Part shown: positions 1-12,200 of the stretch, piece after piece
How positions within the stretch are numbered: the stretch's first letter is position 1
How the letters are laid out: the number at the start of each line of letters is the position of its first letter
Assembly (NCBI GenBank): GCA_026225945.1
Contig: JAMJFZ010002500.1
Span: forward strand, 434,001-498,000
Length of the DNA: 64,000 nt
Direction: 5' to 3'
From: Cricetomys ansorgei
Lineage: Eukaryota; Chordata; Mammalia; Rodentia; Nesomyidae
Position numbers and translations under genes: made by a program
The notes under the pieces: generated by a model
What the model was told of the DNA's origin: nothing
Seen by the model: only the letters and a program-made list of their open reading frames with translations
Database searches by the model: none

Positions 1-339
1 GATGCAGAAGCAAAGCAGTGTGGGTCCAGCACAGACCTCTATGGTAACCATTACCACACTGTGCGATCTTTTCTCTATAGGCTTAGCTCTTTAAAGAGAG
101 GGGTCTTTATTTCATTATGATAAACTAACCATGAAACTGGAATATGACATGCATTCAATAAATGAACTTAGTAATTTAGAGGAGAAAGTTGGAAATGATA
201 ATGAGAAGTGGTAGTAGTTTATTGTGGAAAGAGAATGTTGGGTTCTAGGTAGGTCTAGTGTATCATGACTGAGTAGTCACCACAGGACACTTTTAACTAT
301 TTCAACTTTTTCATTACTGTAAAATGGGAGCTATAAGAT

Positions 340-985
340 TTATGGCCATACCAGCTATGGTGGTTCATGACTATAATCCCAGCACTTTGGAAGCTGAAGC
401 AGGAAGAGTGCCATGAGTTCAAGGCCAGCCTCAACTATAGCAATTTTTTTTCTGTGGATTGTTGTGAATTTAGTATTCATAAAGTACCTACCACATAGAA
501 CATATGGCTTTGTATACTAGTATACAAGTGTAAATAATAAACATAAGAAGGGAAATACAGAGATAGAGATATCACTGAAAGAAGTAGCTAGCTACTTCAG
601 AGGCTAAGAAAAGAGGATCATGACTTTGAGGCTAGCTACATAATAAGATGCTGTTTTGTTTTGTTTTGTTTTGTTTTTAAAAAAAGGTCCAGTGGTGGTG
701 TCACACACATTTGATCCAAGCACTTGGGAGGCACAGGCAGGGGAATCTCTGAGTTTGAGGTCAGGCTGGTCTACAAAGTGAGTTCCAGGACAGTCAGGGC
801 TACATAGAGAAACCTTGTCTCAAACAAACAAACAAAGAAACACAAACAAACAAATAAATGAGGGTCTGTTGTCAGGTGTAGTAGCACAAACCTGTAATTC
901 TAGCAGTAGGGAGGCTGAGGCAGGAGGATAAGTTCAAGGCTTGCCTGGGGTACCTAGAGAATTCCTGTTTCAAGAGAAGTAGTGG
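340..985 (+). mobile_element. SINE cluster: three B1-type elements, + strand
   Basis: Degraded B1 at 345-447; well preserved B1 at 688-860 with AGCACTTGGGAGGCACAGGC, AGTTCCAGGACAGTCAGGGC and a CAAA-repeat tail; diverged B1 at 868-982. A TTTTG repeat lies at 655-676. Confidence 0.75.
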
Positions 986-1345
986 TGATACTTAATCTTG
1001 ATTGTCAACTTGACTTAGAATCACCTAGGAGACACACCTCTCTGTGAGTCTTAATTGAGAGGTTTACTTGAGATCCCTGATGTGGACCCCTGGGCTGGGG
1101 TCCAGGACTGAACAAAAGGGAGAAGGCAATGTGAGTACCAGCTTTCATCTTTCTCTGCTTTCCCAATGCAGACACAATGTCAACAATTGCCTTACATTGA
1201 TGCTGCCACAGCTGGAGCTCTTCCCTCTGCCATGCCTTCCCCATCACAATAGACTCATTCAAACTGTGAGCCAAAATAAATCTTTCTTTCCTTAAGTTGC
1301 TCTTGCTGGATATTTTGTCACAGCAATGGGAAAAGTAATGAAGTT
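985..1345 (+). repeat. Dispersed repeat, possibly LTR-derived
   Basis: Starts GTGATACTTAATCTTGATTG with CAACTTGACTTAGAATCACC and ends with AAAATAAATCTTTC and TTGTCACAGCAATGGGAAAA, a combination repeated widely in rodent genomes. Family name not certain. Two short ORFs overlap it and are not genes. Confidence 0.45.
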
Positions 1346-1504
1346 CTTAGCACAGCGTAAGTGGGTAAACCGACCAGCTCCATCCTTCATATGATAGATG
1401 AGATATACCTCTATGAGTTAAAGGCTGAAAATACAGAAACTACTACGAGCAGTTCATTATCTTAAAGTGGTAAAGACATCCCTAACTACAACTCAAAACT
1501 AACT

Positions 1505-2235
1505 ATGTCAGGTGTGGTGGTGCACATTTTTAATCCGTAGCACTCAGAAAGGACTCAGTAGGCAGAGGCAGGAGAATGAGTTTGAGGCCAACCCAGTTTA
1601 TGTAGTGAGATTCTGTCTCAAAACAAAATAAAAAATCTGATGAAGTAAAATCTAAACAACCAAGCTAAAGCATTCTGTATGATGTATGGATGCACTGGTA
1701 CACATGCACATAGACATAGAAATCAAAAGGCACAGCACACTGGGGACATTTTCAACTGATAACATACACAGGAGGGTTAATTTGTTTACTACATAAAGGA
1801 CAATTACCAATGAGTAAGAAAAAGACAATTGTCCTACTGTACTTTGAATAAGGTGTGGTTGTCTTCTAAAGGGCCATGTGTTGGACTTGGTCATCAGAGT
1901 AGCAGAACTGAAAGGTTCTATAGACCTTTAGGAATTGGGGTGGGGCATGGTGGCACTCACCTTAGTACTTGGGAGCCAGAGGCAGGTGGATCTCTGAGTT
2001 TGATGTCAGCCTGGTCTACAGAGCAATTTCTAGGCCAGCCAAGGCTAAATAGTAAGACTATCATTATTTATTTATTTATTCCTTTTTTTTGGGGGGAAGG
2101 TGTTTTCTGTGTAGCTCTGGCTGTCCTGGAACTTGCTCTGTAGACCAGTCTGGCTTCAAACTCTAAGATCTGCCTGTCTTTGCTTCCCAAGTGCTAGGAT
2201 TAAAGGCCTGTGTCACCAGGCCTTGCTTATCTTTA
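1505..2235. mobile_element. SINE cluster: two B1 (+) and one B1 (-)
   Basis: B1 (+) at 1,508-1,636 and 1,937-2,060. B1 (-) at 2,092-2,230, marked by GCTCTGGCTGTCCTGGAACT and AAGTGCTAGGATTAAAGGC. Between them, 1,640-1,935 shows nothing recognisable. Confidence 0.75.
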
Positions 2236-2790
2236 AAAAAAAAGAGAGGGGGGAGGGAGAGAGAGAAAGAGAGAGAGAGAGAAAGCACCTAGGACTAGCT
2301 GGCTTAGTGGGTAAAGCACTTGCTGCCCAAGCCCGACAACCTGAGTTCTATTCCAGAATCCATATAAAGATGGAAGGTAAGAATGAACTCTAAAAAGTCC
2401 AGATTCCTACATGCCCACCATGCTATGTGTACATGCACTTACACATCAAACACACAGAGAATAAATACATAAATAATAAATAAATAAATATTTTTTTTTT
2501 AAAGAAGGGGAGCCTGGGCTATGAAGATGGCTCAGTAGTAAAAGTGTATGCTGCCCAAACATGAGGATCTGAATTCAAATGCCCAGAATACATGTTAAAA
2601 AGCTAGGATAAGTTGTGTGTTCCTGTAACTCCAGTGTTGTGGGGGTGGAGATGCGGATCCTGGGGCTGGCTGGCTACTAATCTAGCTGTGTAGTAAGTTC
2701 AGTGAGAGACCCTGTTTCAAGGAAATAAGGTACAAGCACACCCATAACCATAACACACACACACACACACACACACACAGCGGTGGGGAG
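2236..2790 (+). mobile_element. (GA)n tract, two B2/B3-B4 SINEs and a (CA)n tract
   Basis: Purine (GA)n at 2,238-2,286; B3-like SINE (+) at 2,290-2,492 ending in AATA repeats; a composite B4-like SINE at 2,515-2,740; (CA)n at 2,752-2,779. The stretch 2,800-3,100 has no recognised feature. Confidence 0.65.
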
Positions 2791-3107
2791 GTGGGGGGCA
2801 AGGGGGAAGGCTGACAGGAGATCCTTGGGTCACTGGAAGCCCCCAAAGGAGATTAAGGAATTTCTTGTATGACTGCTTAGTAGTTCTTGGAAGGCTGTCA
2901 TACTACATCCAGTCTCTCCACACCCTGGCTTGAAATGTGACTGCTTTTGCATGTATCCTTGCCAGCGCCAACTGCCGTCATTCAAGCGACCTCAGAAGGG
3001 ACCTTCATAAGAGCTGAGCTGATGCAGACATCATGCCTCTGGAGGAACCACAAACATCCCAGGTTTAATACTCCTCTGTGATAAACACAGTGATAAAAGC
3101 TGACTAG

Positions 3108-3465
3108 GTGTCTTAGGGTTTCTACTGCTGTGGCAGTTTGGTACTGTTTGGTACTACCATGACCAAAAGCAACTTGGGGAGGGAAGGGATTATTTGTATT
3201 TACAGTTCGTAGTCCATACCAGGGAAGTCAGGGTGAGAACTCAAGGCAGAAACCTGCAGGTAGGAACTGATGCAGAGGGCATGGAGGAGTGTTGCTTACT
3301 GGCTTGTTTAGCCTGCCTTCTGATGTATAACTCAGGACCACCTGTCCAGGGGTACACCACTTACTGTAAGTCAGTCTGGTAGAGACATTTTCTCAATTGA
3401 GACTTTTCTCTTCCCAAATGACACCATCCTACATGAAGCTGACATAGAACTAGCCAGCATATTAG
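3108..3465 (+). repeat. Rodent dispersed repeat, copy 1
   Basis: Opens GTCTTAGGGTTTCTACTGC and contains CATGACCAAAAGCAACTTGG, GGAGGAGTGTTGCTTACTGG, AACTCAGGACCACCTG and TTTTCTCAATTGAGACTTTTC. A second copy in the same orientation lies at 32,895-33,262. Middle and end parts are missing relative to that copy. Family not named. Confidence 0.55.
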
Positions 3466-3499
3466 TATATATCCCAATTCAAAAAAGAAAAAGAAAAGA

Positions 3500-4215
3500 A
3501 AATGAAGCAAGGCGTGGTAGCTTATTGCTTGTATTGGGAGGCTAAAGAATGAGGAGTACCAAGAGTTCACGTGAGAGCCCAGGACAGCCTGCACTACACA
3601 GTAAGACCCCATTTCACCCTGTCCCAAAATAAAAGAAAATAAAAATAAATTTAAAAAGCTGGGTCTATAGCTCTGTGGTGGAGTATAGAACCAGTATGCA
3701 CAGGGCTCTGGGTTCAATCCCCAGTACTACCAATACAACAAAAAAGCAAAAACAATATGGCTAAAATTTCAGTGGGTCCTCTGGAAGAGCAGTACACACT
3801 GGTAACCACTGAGCCGTCATTCCAGCTCCCAAATATTATTATTATTATTATTTTGTTTTTTTGTTTTTGTTTCTTTCTTTTTAATAACTTTTTTTTTTTT
3901 TTTTTTTTTTGTGCATTAGCGTGAGGGTGTCAGATCCCCTGGGACTGGAATTACAGACAGTTGTGAATTGTCATGTGGGGGCTGGAAATTGAACTCCAAC
4001 CTCTGGAAGAGCAGCCAGTGCTCTTAACTGATGAGGCTGAGCCATCTTTCCAGCCCCTTGTTTTTCTTTTTCAAAACAGGGTTTCTCTGTTGTAGCTCTG
4101 GCTGTCCTGGAACTCAGTCTGTAGACCAGGCTGGCCTTGAACTCACAGAGATTCTCCTGTCTCTACCTCTCTAGTGCTGGGATTAAAGGCATGCAGCATC
4201 ACCGCCCAGATTTCT
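3500..4215. mobile_element. SINE cluster: B4 (+), two B2/B3 (-), B1 (-)
   Basis: B4 (B1-like part 3,502-3,635 joined to an ID part 3,655-3,745 with CTGGGTTCAATCCCCAGTAC); partial B2 (-) at 3,772-3,832; B3 (-) at 3,912-4,057 after a T23 run; B1 (-) at 4,070-4,212. Confidence 0.75.
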
Positions 4216-4319
4216 TAATTTTTTAAAGGAAGGGCTACCAGAGGCAAAGAATAATTAAGCAACTTGTATAATACCAGAGAACGGTAGCTGGAAATTAAAA
4301 AATATTTTCACATATCTAT

Positions 4320-5230
4320 TAGGTAGAGTGGTTCATACTGTAATCCTGATGTTCAGGGAGGCTGACACATCATGAGTTCAAGGACATTTTCAGCTATATA
4401 ATGAACTGCAGTCCAGCCTGGGTTAAAGTGAGACCATCTCAAACAAACCCAAACCCGTACAAAAGTCTCTCACTTTAGGACTTAAATTTTTTTTTAAGGG
4501 TGAATAACAAATCTGCTCTTGGCAGGTATCCAAATACTTGTTTCAATTTAGTAGTACAAAGTTTCTTTCTTAGTTACATATTGTCTTATTTACTCTATTA
4601 TAGTTTGCCAACCTTGAAGTTAGAATTGTTTTTTTTATTTGTACTTCCCTTTCTTACCCAGTAGATGCTTGGTAAACATGTTGTCTTTGTTGTTATTGTT
4701 ATTATTATTGGCTTTTTGAGACAAGGTCTCAACTGGTCTTGAATTCACAGAGATTCATCTGCCTCCGGTTCTCCAGTGCTGGGATTAAAGACATGGGCCA
4801 CCATGCCCAGTGCAGCAAGCACTCTTAACTGCTAAGCCTTTTCTCCAGCCTGTGTTTTACTTTTAAAATGGGATCTCTTGGAGCCCGGGCTATTGTCCGA
4901 TTTGGTTCTTTGTCAAGGATAGCCCTTAAACTCCTAATCCTCCTGCTTCTGTCTAGGAAGTGCTGGGATTACAGGCATATGACACTATGGTTTTAGTTTT
5001 TTTTCTTTTTTCCTTTCCTCCTCCTCCTTCTCTTCTTCTTGAGACAGGGTCTCATGAAACCCAGGCTGGCCTACAACTTACTAAGTACCTAAGACCTAAT
5101 CTTCCTGTATTTACTTCTTGAGTGCTGGAATTGCAGGCATGTGCTACCGTGCGGGATAGCTTTACCATAGGAGGACCCACAGCTTGAGGCAAGCCTCAGC
5201 TATATAGGGAGCTCTGGTCGAAGAAAACAA
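4320..5230. mobile_element. SINE cluster left of the F11r promoter
   Basis: B1-like (+) 4,325-4,450; B1 (-) 4,710-4,812 followed by a B2 (-) tail 4,815-4,853; B1-like (-) 4,860-4,990 and 5,038-5,155; fragment (+) 5,165-5,230. SINEs stop about 370 bp before the CpG island begins. Confidence 0.65.
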
Positions 5231-5600
5231 AAGCCAACCCAAATACAAAGCTCAACAAGGAGCTACTGACAGATAATATACATATAAGTCATGTCCCCAG
5301 TCATCGAGGAAGTGTAGACCAGTTTTTATTATCTGAGTGTGTTTTGTTTCTGTGCATTTAGGTCTCTTTTTGAGAGAATGTTACAGGAAGACAGAGCAAT
5401 GGTATCTCTCCTCTTCCAGCCCTCTCCCTACACCTACCATGTTATCAAGGAGGGGACCAAAGACTCTGCAGCATCAAACAACTTAAAAGTAACGAACAAA
5501 ACAAAACAAAATAAAAACCAAACAGGTAGATTGCTGCATCTCACAGGCTTCCCTACCTCCTCCTTAAAGATAACTATCAGGAGCCCGGCCAGTCAGAAAG
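5230..5600. other. Interval between the SINE cluster and the CpG island
   Basis: I see no recognised repeat or exon. An ORF of 194 codons opens at 5,339 and runs into the CpG island, but it has no recognisable protein similarity and its C-terminal part is simply GC-rich promoter DNA. Confidence 0.5.
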
Positions 5601-5957
5601 GCCCTATCTGCAAGCTCTGCTGCCCAATCCGGACGCCCTTACCTGTCGAAGAGGAGGCATTGGCTTCCTTAAGCGACAGTCTCCTGGGCCAACCAGAGGT
5701 TGGTCTAGAAAAGAAAGGCACCAATCGGACTCATGAGGGAGGAAAGTTCGGGGCTGCACCTGCGTACGGTGATCACTCATCAGCGCTCCTTCTCTCTTCA
5801 CCAATCAGGTCGCGGAGCGGCCGGGCGCCGCCCACCGGGCGTGGAGAGAAAGCGGGCAGGGCTCAACCTGGCGGCTGGAGTCCAGTCCCAGCGCGGTGGA
5901 TCGCGAAGCTCTTCCCAGCGTAGTGGCGGCGCCCGTCGGGTCGGGCTTGTAACTAGA
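5600..5957 (+). promoter_or_regulatory. F11r: F11r promoter and 5' UTR in a CpG island
   Basis: GC- and CpG-rich DNA begins near 5,600 and runs past exon 1 to about 6,340, in sharp contrast with the AT-rich repeats on the left. CCAAT boxes on the + strand lie at 5,624, 5,721 and 5,801 (the last reads CCAATCAG, a good NF-Y match), with an inverted ATTGG at 5,659. A GC box (CCGCCC) is at 5,828 and a KLF-type GGGCGTGG at 5,837. I see no TATA box, so dispersed initiation somewhere in 5,800-5,950 is likely; the exact start cannot be read from sequence. The interval is nearly free of repeats. Confidence 0.75.
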
Positions 5958-6018
5958 ATGGGTACCGAGGGGAAAGCCGGGAGGAAACTGTTGTTTCTCT
6001 TCACTTCTATGATCCTGG
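5958..6018 (+). CDS. F11r: F11r exon 1, coding part
   Basis: Encodes Met1 to Leu20 plus the first base of Gly21, that is, most of the signal peptide ([10 protein letters not shown] then a hydrophobic core). The donor GTGAGT is at 6,019. The exon sits inside the CpG island and is followed by the 20.9-kb intron 1. The reading frame stays open upstream to an ATG at 5,733, but the family start is clearly the one at 5,958. Confidence 0.95.
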
Positions 6019-9000
6019 GTGAGTTTCCAGAGTTTTTGGAGGAGTAGGTGGGTCCTGGCAGAGGTTGGAAGAAGGCGCTCCTCCGCGCGCCCACGGGAGG
6101 GGAGGAGTCCAGAAACCTGCCTGCCTGCCTGCCTCGCCCTAGGAATCCAGTTTTCCGCCCTGGTCTGGTCACTCTCCATTCCCCTCCCCCATCCGTAGAC
6201 TGGCTGGCTCCCCTCCCCCAAGCGGTTGGTTTGTGACCCCATCTCCTACACTGTGGCCCGAAGCTGCCCTCTCCGTGCGAGCACTAAAAATAACTGGGAG
6301 GGTCCACGGTTTTGGGTCTCCCCTGTCGGCCCGAGGACCCTTCCTACACCCAACTAGCCATGTCCCCTCCATATGTACCTGGGGAGGGCTATTCTGCCCC
6401 TCCTACATCCTCGGACGACCCAGAGAAACCTTGAGCCTCTCACCGGGACTTCCTTGGCTCAAGTGTCCCAGGAGGAAATGTAATGGAGGTGGGGGTGGGG
6501 AAAGTTTCTTTTCCTGGCTTTTGCAGAAGTGGTCTCCAGCTCTTGCTAAGTTGTGGTCCTTCTGGGATTAATGCCGGGCTTCAGCATCTGAAGAAGAAAC
6601 GAAATTTCTAAAATTTCTCAGCATTCAGAACTCCTTTCTTGAATAACTAGCGAGTTCTTAATTACGGTTGTTGACTGAGTGACGATTCCCTGGGGGAGTC
6701 TGGGTCTATTGGTTGGCCGGATCTCCTTAGAGCCAGAGAACTCTGCCCTCCCCCTCGCCGGGAATGAGAGTTTTTGTTTCTTTGTAAACTCCCTTTCCTG
6801 AGAAAAAACCAGGCTCGCATGCTGGGGCATGATTTGTCTCGAGGTGTGTTTGTATGAGGCTGAATGTGAGGTTGGTTGGTTTGTCCTTGGTCAGTGTGTC
6901 GGCGCCTGTGTATTTATCTGTCCGATTTTCCTCGCCACTACCCTTCAGAGCTGAGGATCACACCCAGGGACTTGGGTGGGTGTGCTATGTCTGATTCTTG
7001 AGTGTCATACACTACTGTTGGGTGGTTTTGTTGGAATGTGTTTTGTATGAATCTTGTTTCCCTTCAAGGTTCGAGTTTTAGAGAGGGTAAAGGAAATGAA
7101 CTATCACAGTCAGCATTGGTGTCTTCTGAAGGCTGTTCATTTTGATCCATTTTTGAAGAGCAGAAATAGACTTCTTACTCAAGATCACTCCCTTATCTCT
7201 CATAAAAACCGTAAACCCTTTGGATGGACTAGACAGTAGGTGGTTCTACTTCTCTCTATTGTACAGATAAGGAAATGAGTCTAGAGAGAGGCAATGACTT
7301 CCAGTTTACAAAAGGGTAGAAGCTGGGGATAGAATCAGAGTCCACTGACTGTCTCCCATTCCTGCATCTCAGGCACGATGCACAAGAACTATCTGAGCTA
7401 CTGCTTCAGAATCTGCTGTCTTATTATTATTTTTTTTAAAAAGATCCTCCCACTAGATTCTTCTCTCACTTCATATTGGCACTCCACTCACCCATTTCTC
7501 CTTTTCCTCGTCGCCCTTATCTGCCCAACAATTACTTATTTCATTTTTGTTCATACCTTAGAAGTGTTAGCCACACCCATATTCCTGTTTTGTGTACTGT
7601 TTCTTCTGGATCAGTGACAGCAGTTGTTAGGCTTATAAACGTCCTGGAACTGCTTTGTTCCTTCCCTCCTGCGTTTTCTCTTTCACTAATTTCCTATATT
7701 GGTACTAGCTCATACTGCCACCGAAAGGATTGTGACAACAGTATTTTGAGCAAGCAGCCAGGGTTCAAAGAAAGCCTGCCGTGGTGTTGCCAGGGTGGTG
7801 GGCCCTAGGGGTGGGGTGGGGGAATGGAACTTGCAACTTTTAAATCTAGCTAGACCTGAGGGAGGGGAGTGATTTGTTTAGTGCAAATGAGGATGGAAAT
7901 GCAGTCTTGCCACCTCAGCTGGGGTTCTGGCTTTGCTCTTTCTGTCTTGTGACCTTAGGCTAGTCGCTCAGTCTTCTCAGCTATAAACTGGAGTAATAAT
8001 ACTGGTCCTTCGCTTGCTATGAGGATCAATGGAGATACTGTACATGAAGGGGTTACTGTTGCACAGCTGTTAACACTTTAGATTTTGTGAGGGTGAAAGA
8101 ATGCTGTCCTTCCTAGAATAGGGCAAAGGAAACAGGGAAATTCCCAAAGGCAGGATATTAATATTATTATTATTCCTACTGGCAGGATATTATCATTATC
8201 ATCGTTATTTTAAAGTAGGGGCTCTTCGGGGGGCATCTGGTCTGAAGCATAAACGTGTTGCCCAGGTTCTTCCTTCCCGGGTCACTCCTCACTGTGGGCT
8301 GTGCCATCAGGGAGGGAGACGAAAGGGCAAGATAGGTATGAGCCAGTTACGAGGAAGACAGCACCAGCTGGGGACATTTAGTGGGCAGGCAGGGGTACAC
8401 AGACATGCCTGGAGAGCTGGGCTTAGGGAGTGACACCTTCCATTCCCTAGAGAACCTGAACTTGGGAAAGCTTCAGCTACAAGCAGTGACCAGTGAACGG
8501 GTCAACTTTTATTCTACCCAGAAGGGAGGAAATAACCCAGGGTTGGAATGCTAATTTTTTCTCTGCCTCCTCCGTGGCTCTGGAGTTTCCACCCGTCTTA
8601 AGACGGGTGAACTACTGTCCTGGGTTTTGGTCAGAGCCTGGTGTTTCTGAAGACCCTTTTGAGTACTTTCAACGTGCTGTTCTGGGGGTAGATTTCCCTC
8701 AAAACTGTGGATTGGTGAGTCATGTCTACTGCTTCCTCCCAGGGAAGTAATTGTTCTCTTGAAGCTAGAAACTAGTGAGTAGCCACAGCCAGGAGGAGGA
8801 AATGAGCGGTGGTAGGGCTCCAGCTGACTGGGCTTGGCTCTGGACGCTTTTACCTGTGATATTTCTCTTCAGCTTCCTTGTGACCTGGGTTTGTTGAGGG
8901 CCTCCAGTCTAGTTTTCCTTTGGACAGATATGTTGTGATTCTAAAAATTGTTTATTTAAAATGCTGTTGACAGGATCAAAGGGGTGGAGTAGCTCACGGC

Positions 9001-9226
9001 TGTTCTGTTCTTGTCTTCCCACTATACCGGCAGAGTTTCTAGCTTTTTTCTAGCAGAGTGTATATAGCTTTTGTTATGCAGACGTATGTGTATACAAATG
9101 TATATTTGGTTTTTTTCTCTCCCTTTTCTTACACAAAAGAAGCTTATAGTATGCATTAGATTGCATCCTGTTTATTTTACTTAATATAGCCTGGGTATTT
9201 TTCTTTTTCTTTTTCTTTCTTTCAAT

Positions 9227-9264
<38 letters not shown>

Positions 9265-12200
9265 GAGACAGGGTTTACAGTGTAGCCTTAGCTTGCCTGA
9301 AATTTGCCTTGTAGACCAGTTAGTATTGAACTCCCAGAGCTCCAACTGTGGGTTTTTCATGCTGGTACTATAGGGGGCTATGGTCTTGGTTGCTTGGATC
9401 TGCCCAGCCTCTATACACAACTGGAGTTCAAGAGGGAGGGCCCTGACACACCCTTCCCTAATCCCCCAAAGAAATATTGAAATGCTACACACATTTGTTG
9501 GTAAATTAGGAAGTAATAGGGCTTGTTTTTGATATCTGTTGGCTTTGGACGGAGAGTAAGGAATCCCAGAACTCAAACCTGTTTCCTCTTCACAGGCTCA
9601 GCTAGATTACCAAAGCAAATATGAGAAAGGTTTTCAGACTTGGGAGGAGGCTATGGAAAGCCATTTGAGCAAATTCGTATTGGGATTTTCCAGGCATTGA
9701 AACCCTGGAGTTCATCTGCCTGGGACTCCCTGATAAGCAGAGTTTCTGTCCAAAGTCCAGCTTGTGTCATTTGTTTTACAGTGTGGGGGTGGGATTAGAG
9801 GAAGCAGCTGGCTGGCAGGAAGTTTGATGTCAGATCCCTAGAGTGAGCCCTATCCTGGAAGGCATGACTGTCCTTTGCGATGGGGGAGGTGGGAGATGGG
9901 GCTGAGCAGGTAAAACTGGAAAGTCTGCAAAGAGAGGACTCCAGGGAGTGAAAGCCCCTTCCTTCTCTTTCATTATCTGTCCACTTATACAATCTTCAGT
10001 GGATTGAGCCTGGTCTGTAGTAGGACCGGCACAGCCTTCCTGTTGCCCAGGCATTCTGTGTCTGATCCAGGCCAACCTTCAGAAAGAGCCTTTTTTCATT
10101 GAGAGTGTCTTCTGAAGTTCAGATGCCCAGATGTGTAGAATAAGTGTTCTTAGAGAAAACCAGAGACCGGCTGGCTGGCTTCCCTCCTTTTCTTCCTTCC
10201 TTTTTAAAAATCAAACAAACTAGTGGCATAAAAGCATCTTGAGGAATATTCTAATAGTTAACAGGATATGTATAAAGAAAAAACAAAGGGCTTCCTTAAA
10301 ACAGTAGAAGGAAGTAGCTGTTCTGCTGTGGGCCGGACGCCTCCTGTCCAAAAGTGTGGTTGTTGAGAGGCTCTATTCAGTGTCTGGAGTCTCAAACCTT
10401 GGTGTTAGCTTCTCATCTCAACAGAGATTCAGGGAAGTTCAGGGACCATCCACAGCTAGAGGCTGGGAGGATTGAAGCCAACTTGTTTGTTTCCAAGAGC
10501 TAGCTACAAGCATGACTCCCAACTGGAATACACAGTGAGGCTGTCAACAAAGCTCAGTGTTTTGGAAGGATAAAGGGTAAGGCAGGCAGTGACTTTTGTC
10601 CTGGGTGTGGTGGCATGTGTCAGTGATGTCAGCATACTGAGGCAGGACTTTTTAAAATATTCTTTGACAGTGCCATTGTATACAATGCATTCTGATCATA
10701 CTCACTGTAAGGGGTCCTCTGACAGGGCATCCTGATAGTCAGGAGCCGAGGAATATCACAAAGCCACACAACAAACCTCACTCAAGAGATTTACTGGGGG
10801 AGAGCGCTGCCTCTGCATGGGAAGAGAAGCAGCAGAGAACTGGGCTTAGGGGAGGGCCTTTTATAGGGTTTTGGGGGGCAAAGATTATCTGGGTGGAGAT
10901 TTCCTGGATGGAGATTGGTGGAAATTTTGAGTCCTGAGCTCATGGATTGGTGGGAGTTCCTAAACTCTGTTTTTACACTACGCCCTTTTTATCCCCATTC
11001 CACTCCCACGAACTCTCCTCTCAAGTTTACGTCTCATTTTCACATCTTGCCTTTGTCTAACTATCTCTCTATCTATCTATTTTCATTTTCTGAGACAGCG
11101 TGTCTCTGTGTAGCCCTGGCTGTTCTGGAACTCACTCTGTAGACCAGGCTGGCCCCAAACTCACAGAGATCCACCTGCTCTGCTTCCTGAGTGCTGGGAT
11201 TAAAGGCGTGCGCCACCACCACCCAGCTTCCTTTTATGTTTTTTAAACTACTAATTTTTTTAAATTTTATTTTGTTTGTGTGTGCATGTATGTGGCGTTC
11301 AGGGGAGAACTTGTGAGAGTTGGCTCCCCTGTCGGGGGGTTGGACTGGGATAGTCAGTCTTGGCGTCTTTACCTGATGAACCATCTCATCGACCCTGTGC
11401 TTTGCTTTTGCTTTTATTTTGCAATCCACGAGTTCAACCAAGGCCTGTGTGGTGCTATAAAGCACTAACTCTTTAGCAACTCAGCTATGGCTAATCCACT
11501 GTAGACAGTGACTCCTTCCTCAGTAGCTATCAATTGCTAGTAGCTGCTGGGAGTGTGTGTGTGTGGAGGTGGGGCAGAAGCCCCTCCCCCATCCTGACTG
11601 ACTCTCATTGGGTCTTGTGCAGGCAACCATAGCTTATCAGGTAATGAGTGAAACAGTGTGCCATGCCTAGAGGGCAACCTTTTATATAACCTTCCTCCAC
11701 ATCCTCTGCTGTAACAGTCTTTAAAAAACAATTTAAAAAATTATGTTTATTTATTGTAATATAAATATAGATATGTATATGTGTGTGATGTATGGAGGTC
11801 AGAGGCCAACTGTCAGGAGTTGCTTTTCACTTCTTATCGTGTGGAGACTTAGCTGTTGAGTTCAGGTTGTCAGGCTTGGCAGCAGTGCCTTTTACATGCT
11901 GCGCCCTCTCACTGGCCGAATGGCTCTTGCATTCTTTCTACTCCCCTTTTTGTGATGTTCCCAGAGCCTCGGACAGGGTGATATAGATGTCACATGTAGT
12001 CATTTATTCTCAGCATCTTGATCAGTTATAAGTCATTAACCATCATCTGCTGCAAAGAAGAAGCTTTTCTGATTACTATGAACATAAATGTTTAGAAGGT
12101 TGTTGAATAGCGTGTCCATTTAGCAAAATGAAACAGCAGGTTAAACCTCAGGGCCTATGATCTCCCTGACTTGTGCTTTAACCAGATCCATGGCACTGTG

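Noticed and set aside
1..5580. Tstd1 or Usf1, the known upstream neighbours of F11r
   Set aside because: No exon of either was recognised; in human they lie about 16 kb or more upstream, so they should be outside the window.
5339..5923. 194-codon ORF ending in the CpG island
   Set aside because: Its composition changes at the CpG boundary, it shows no protein similarity, and it overlaps the F11r promoter.
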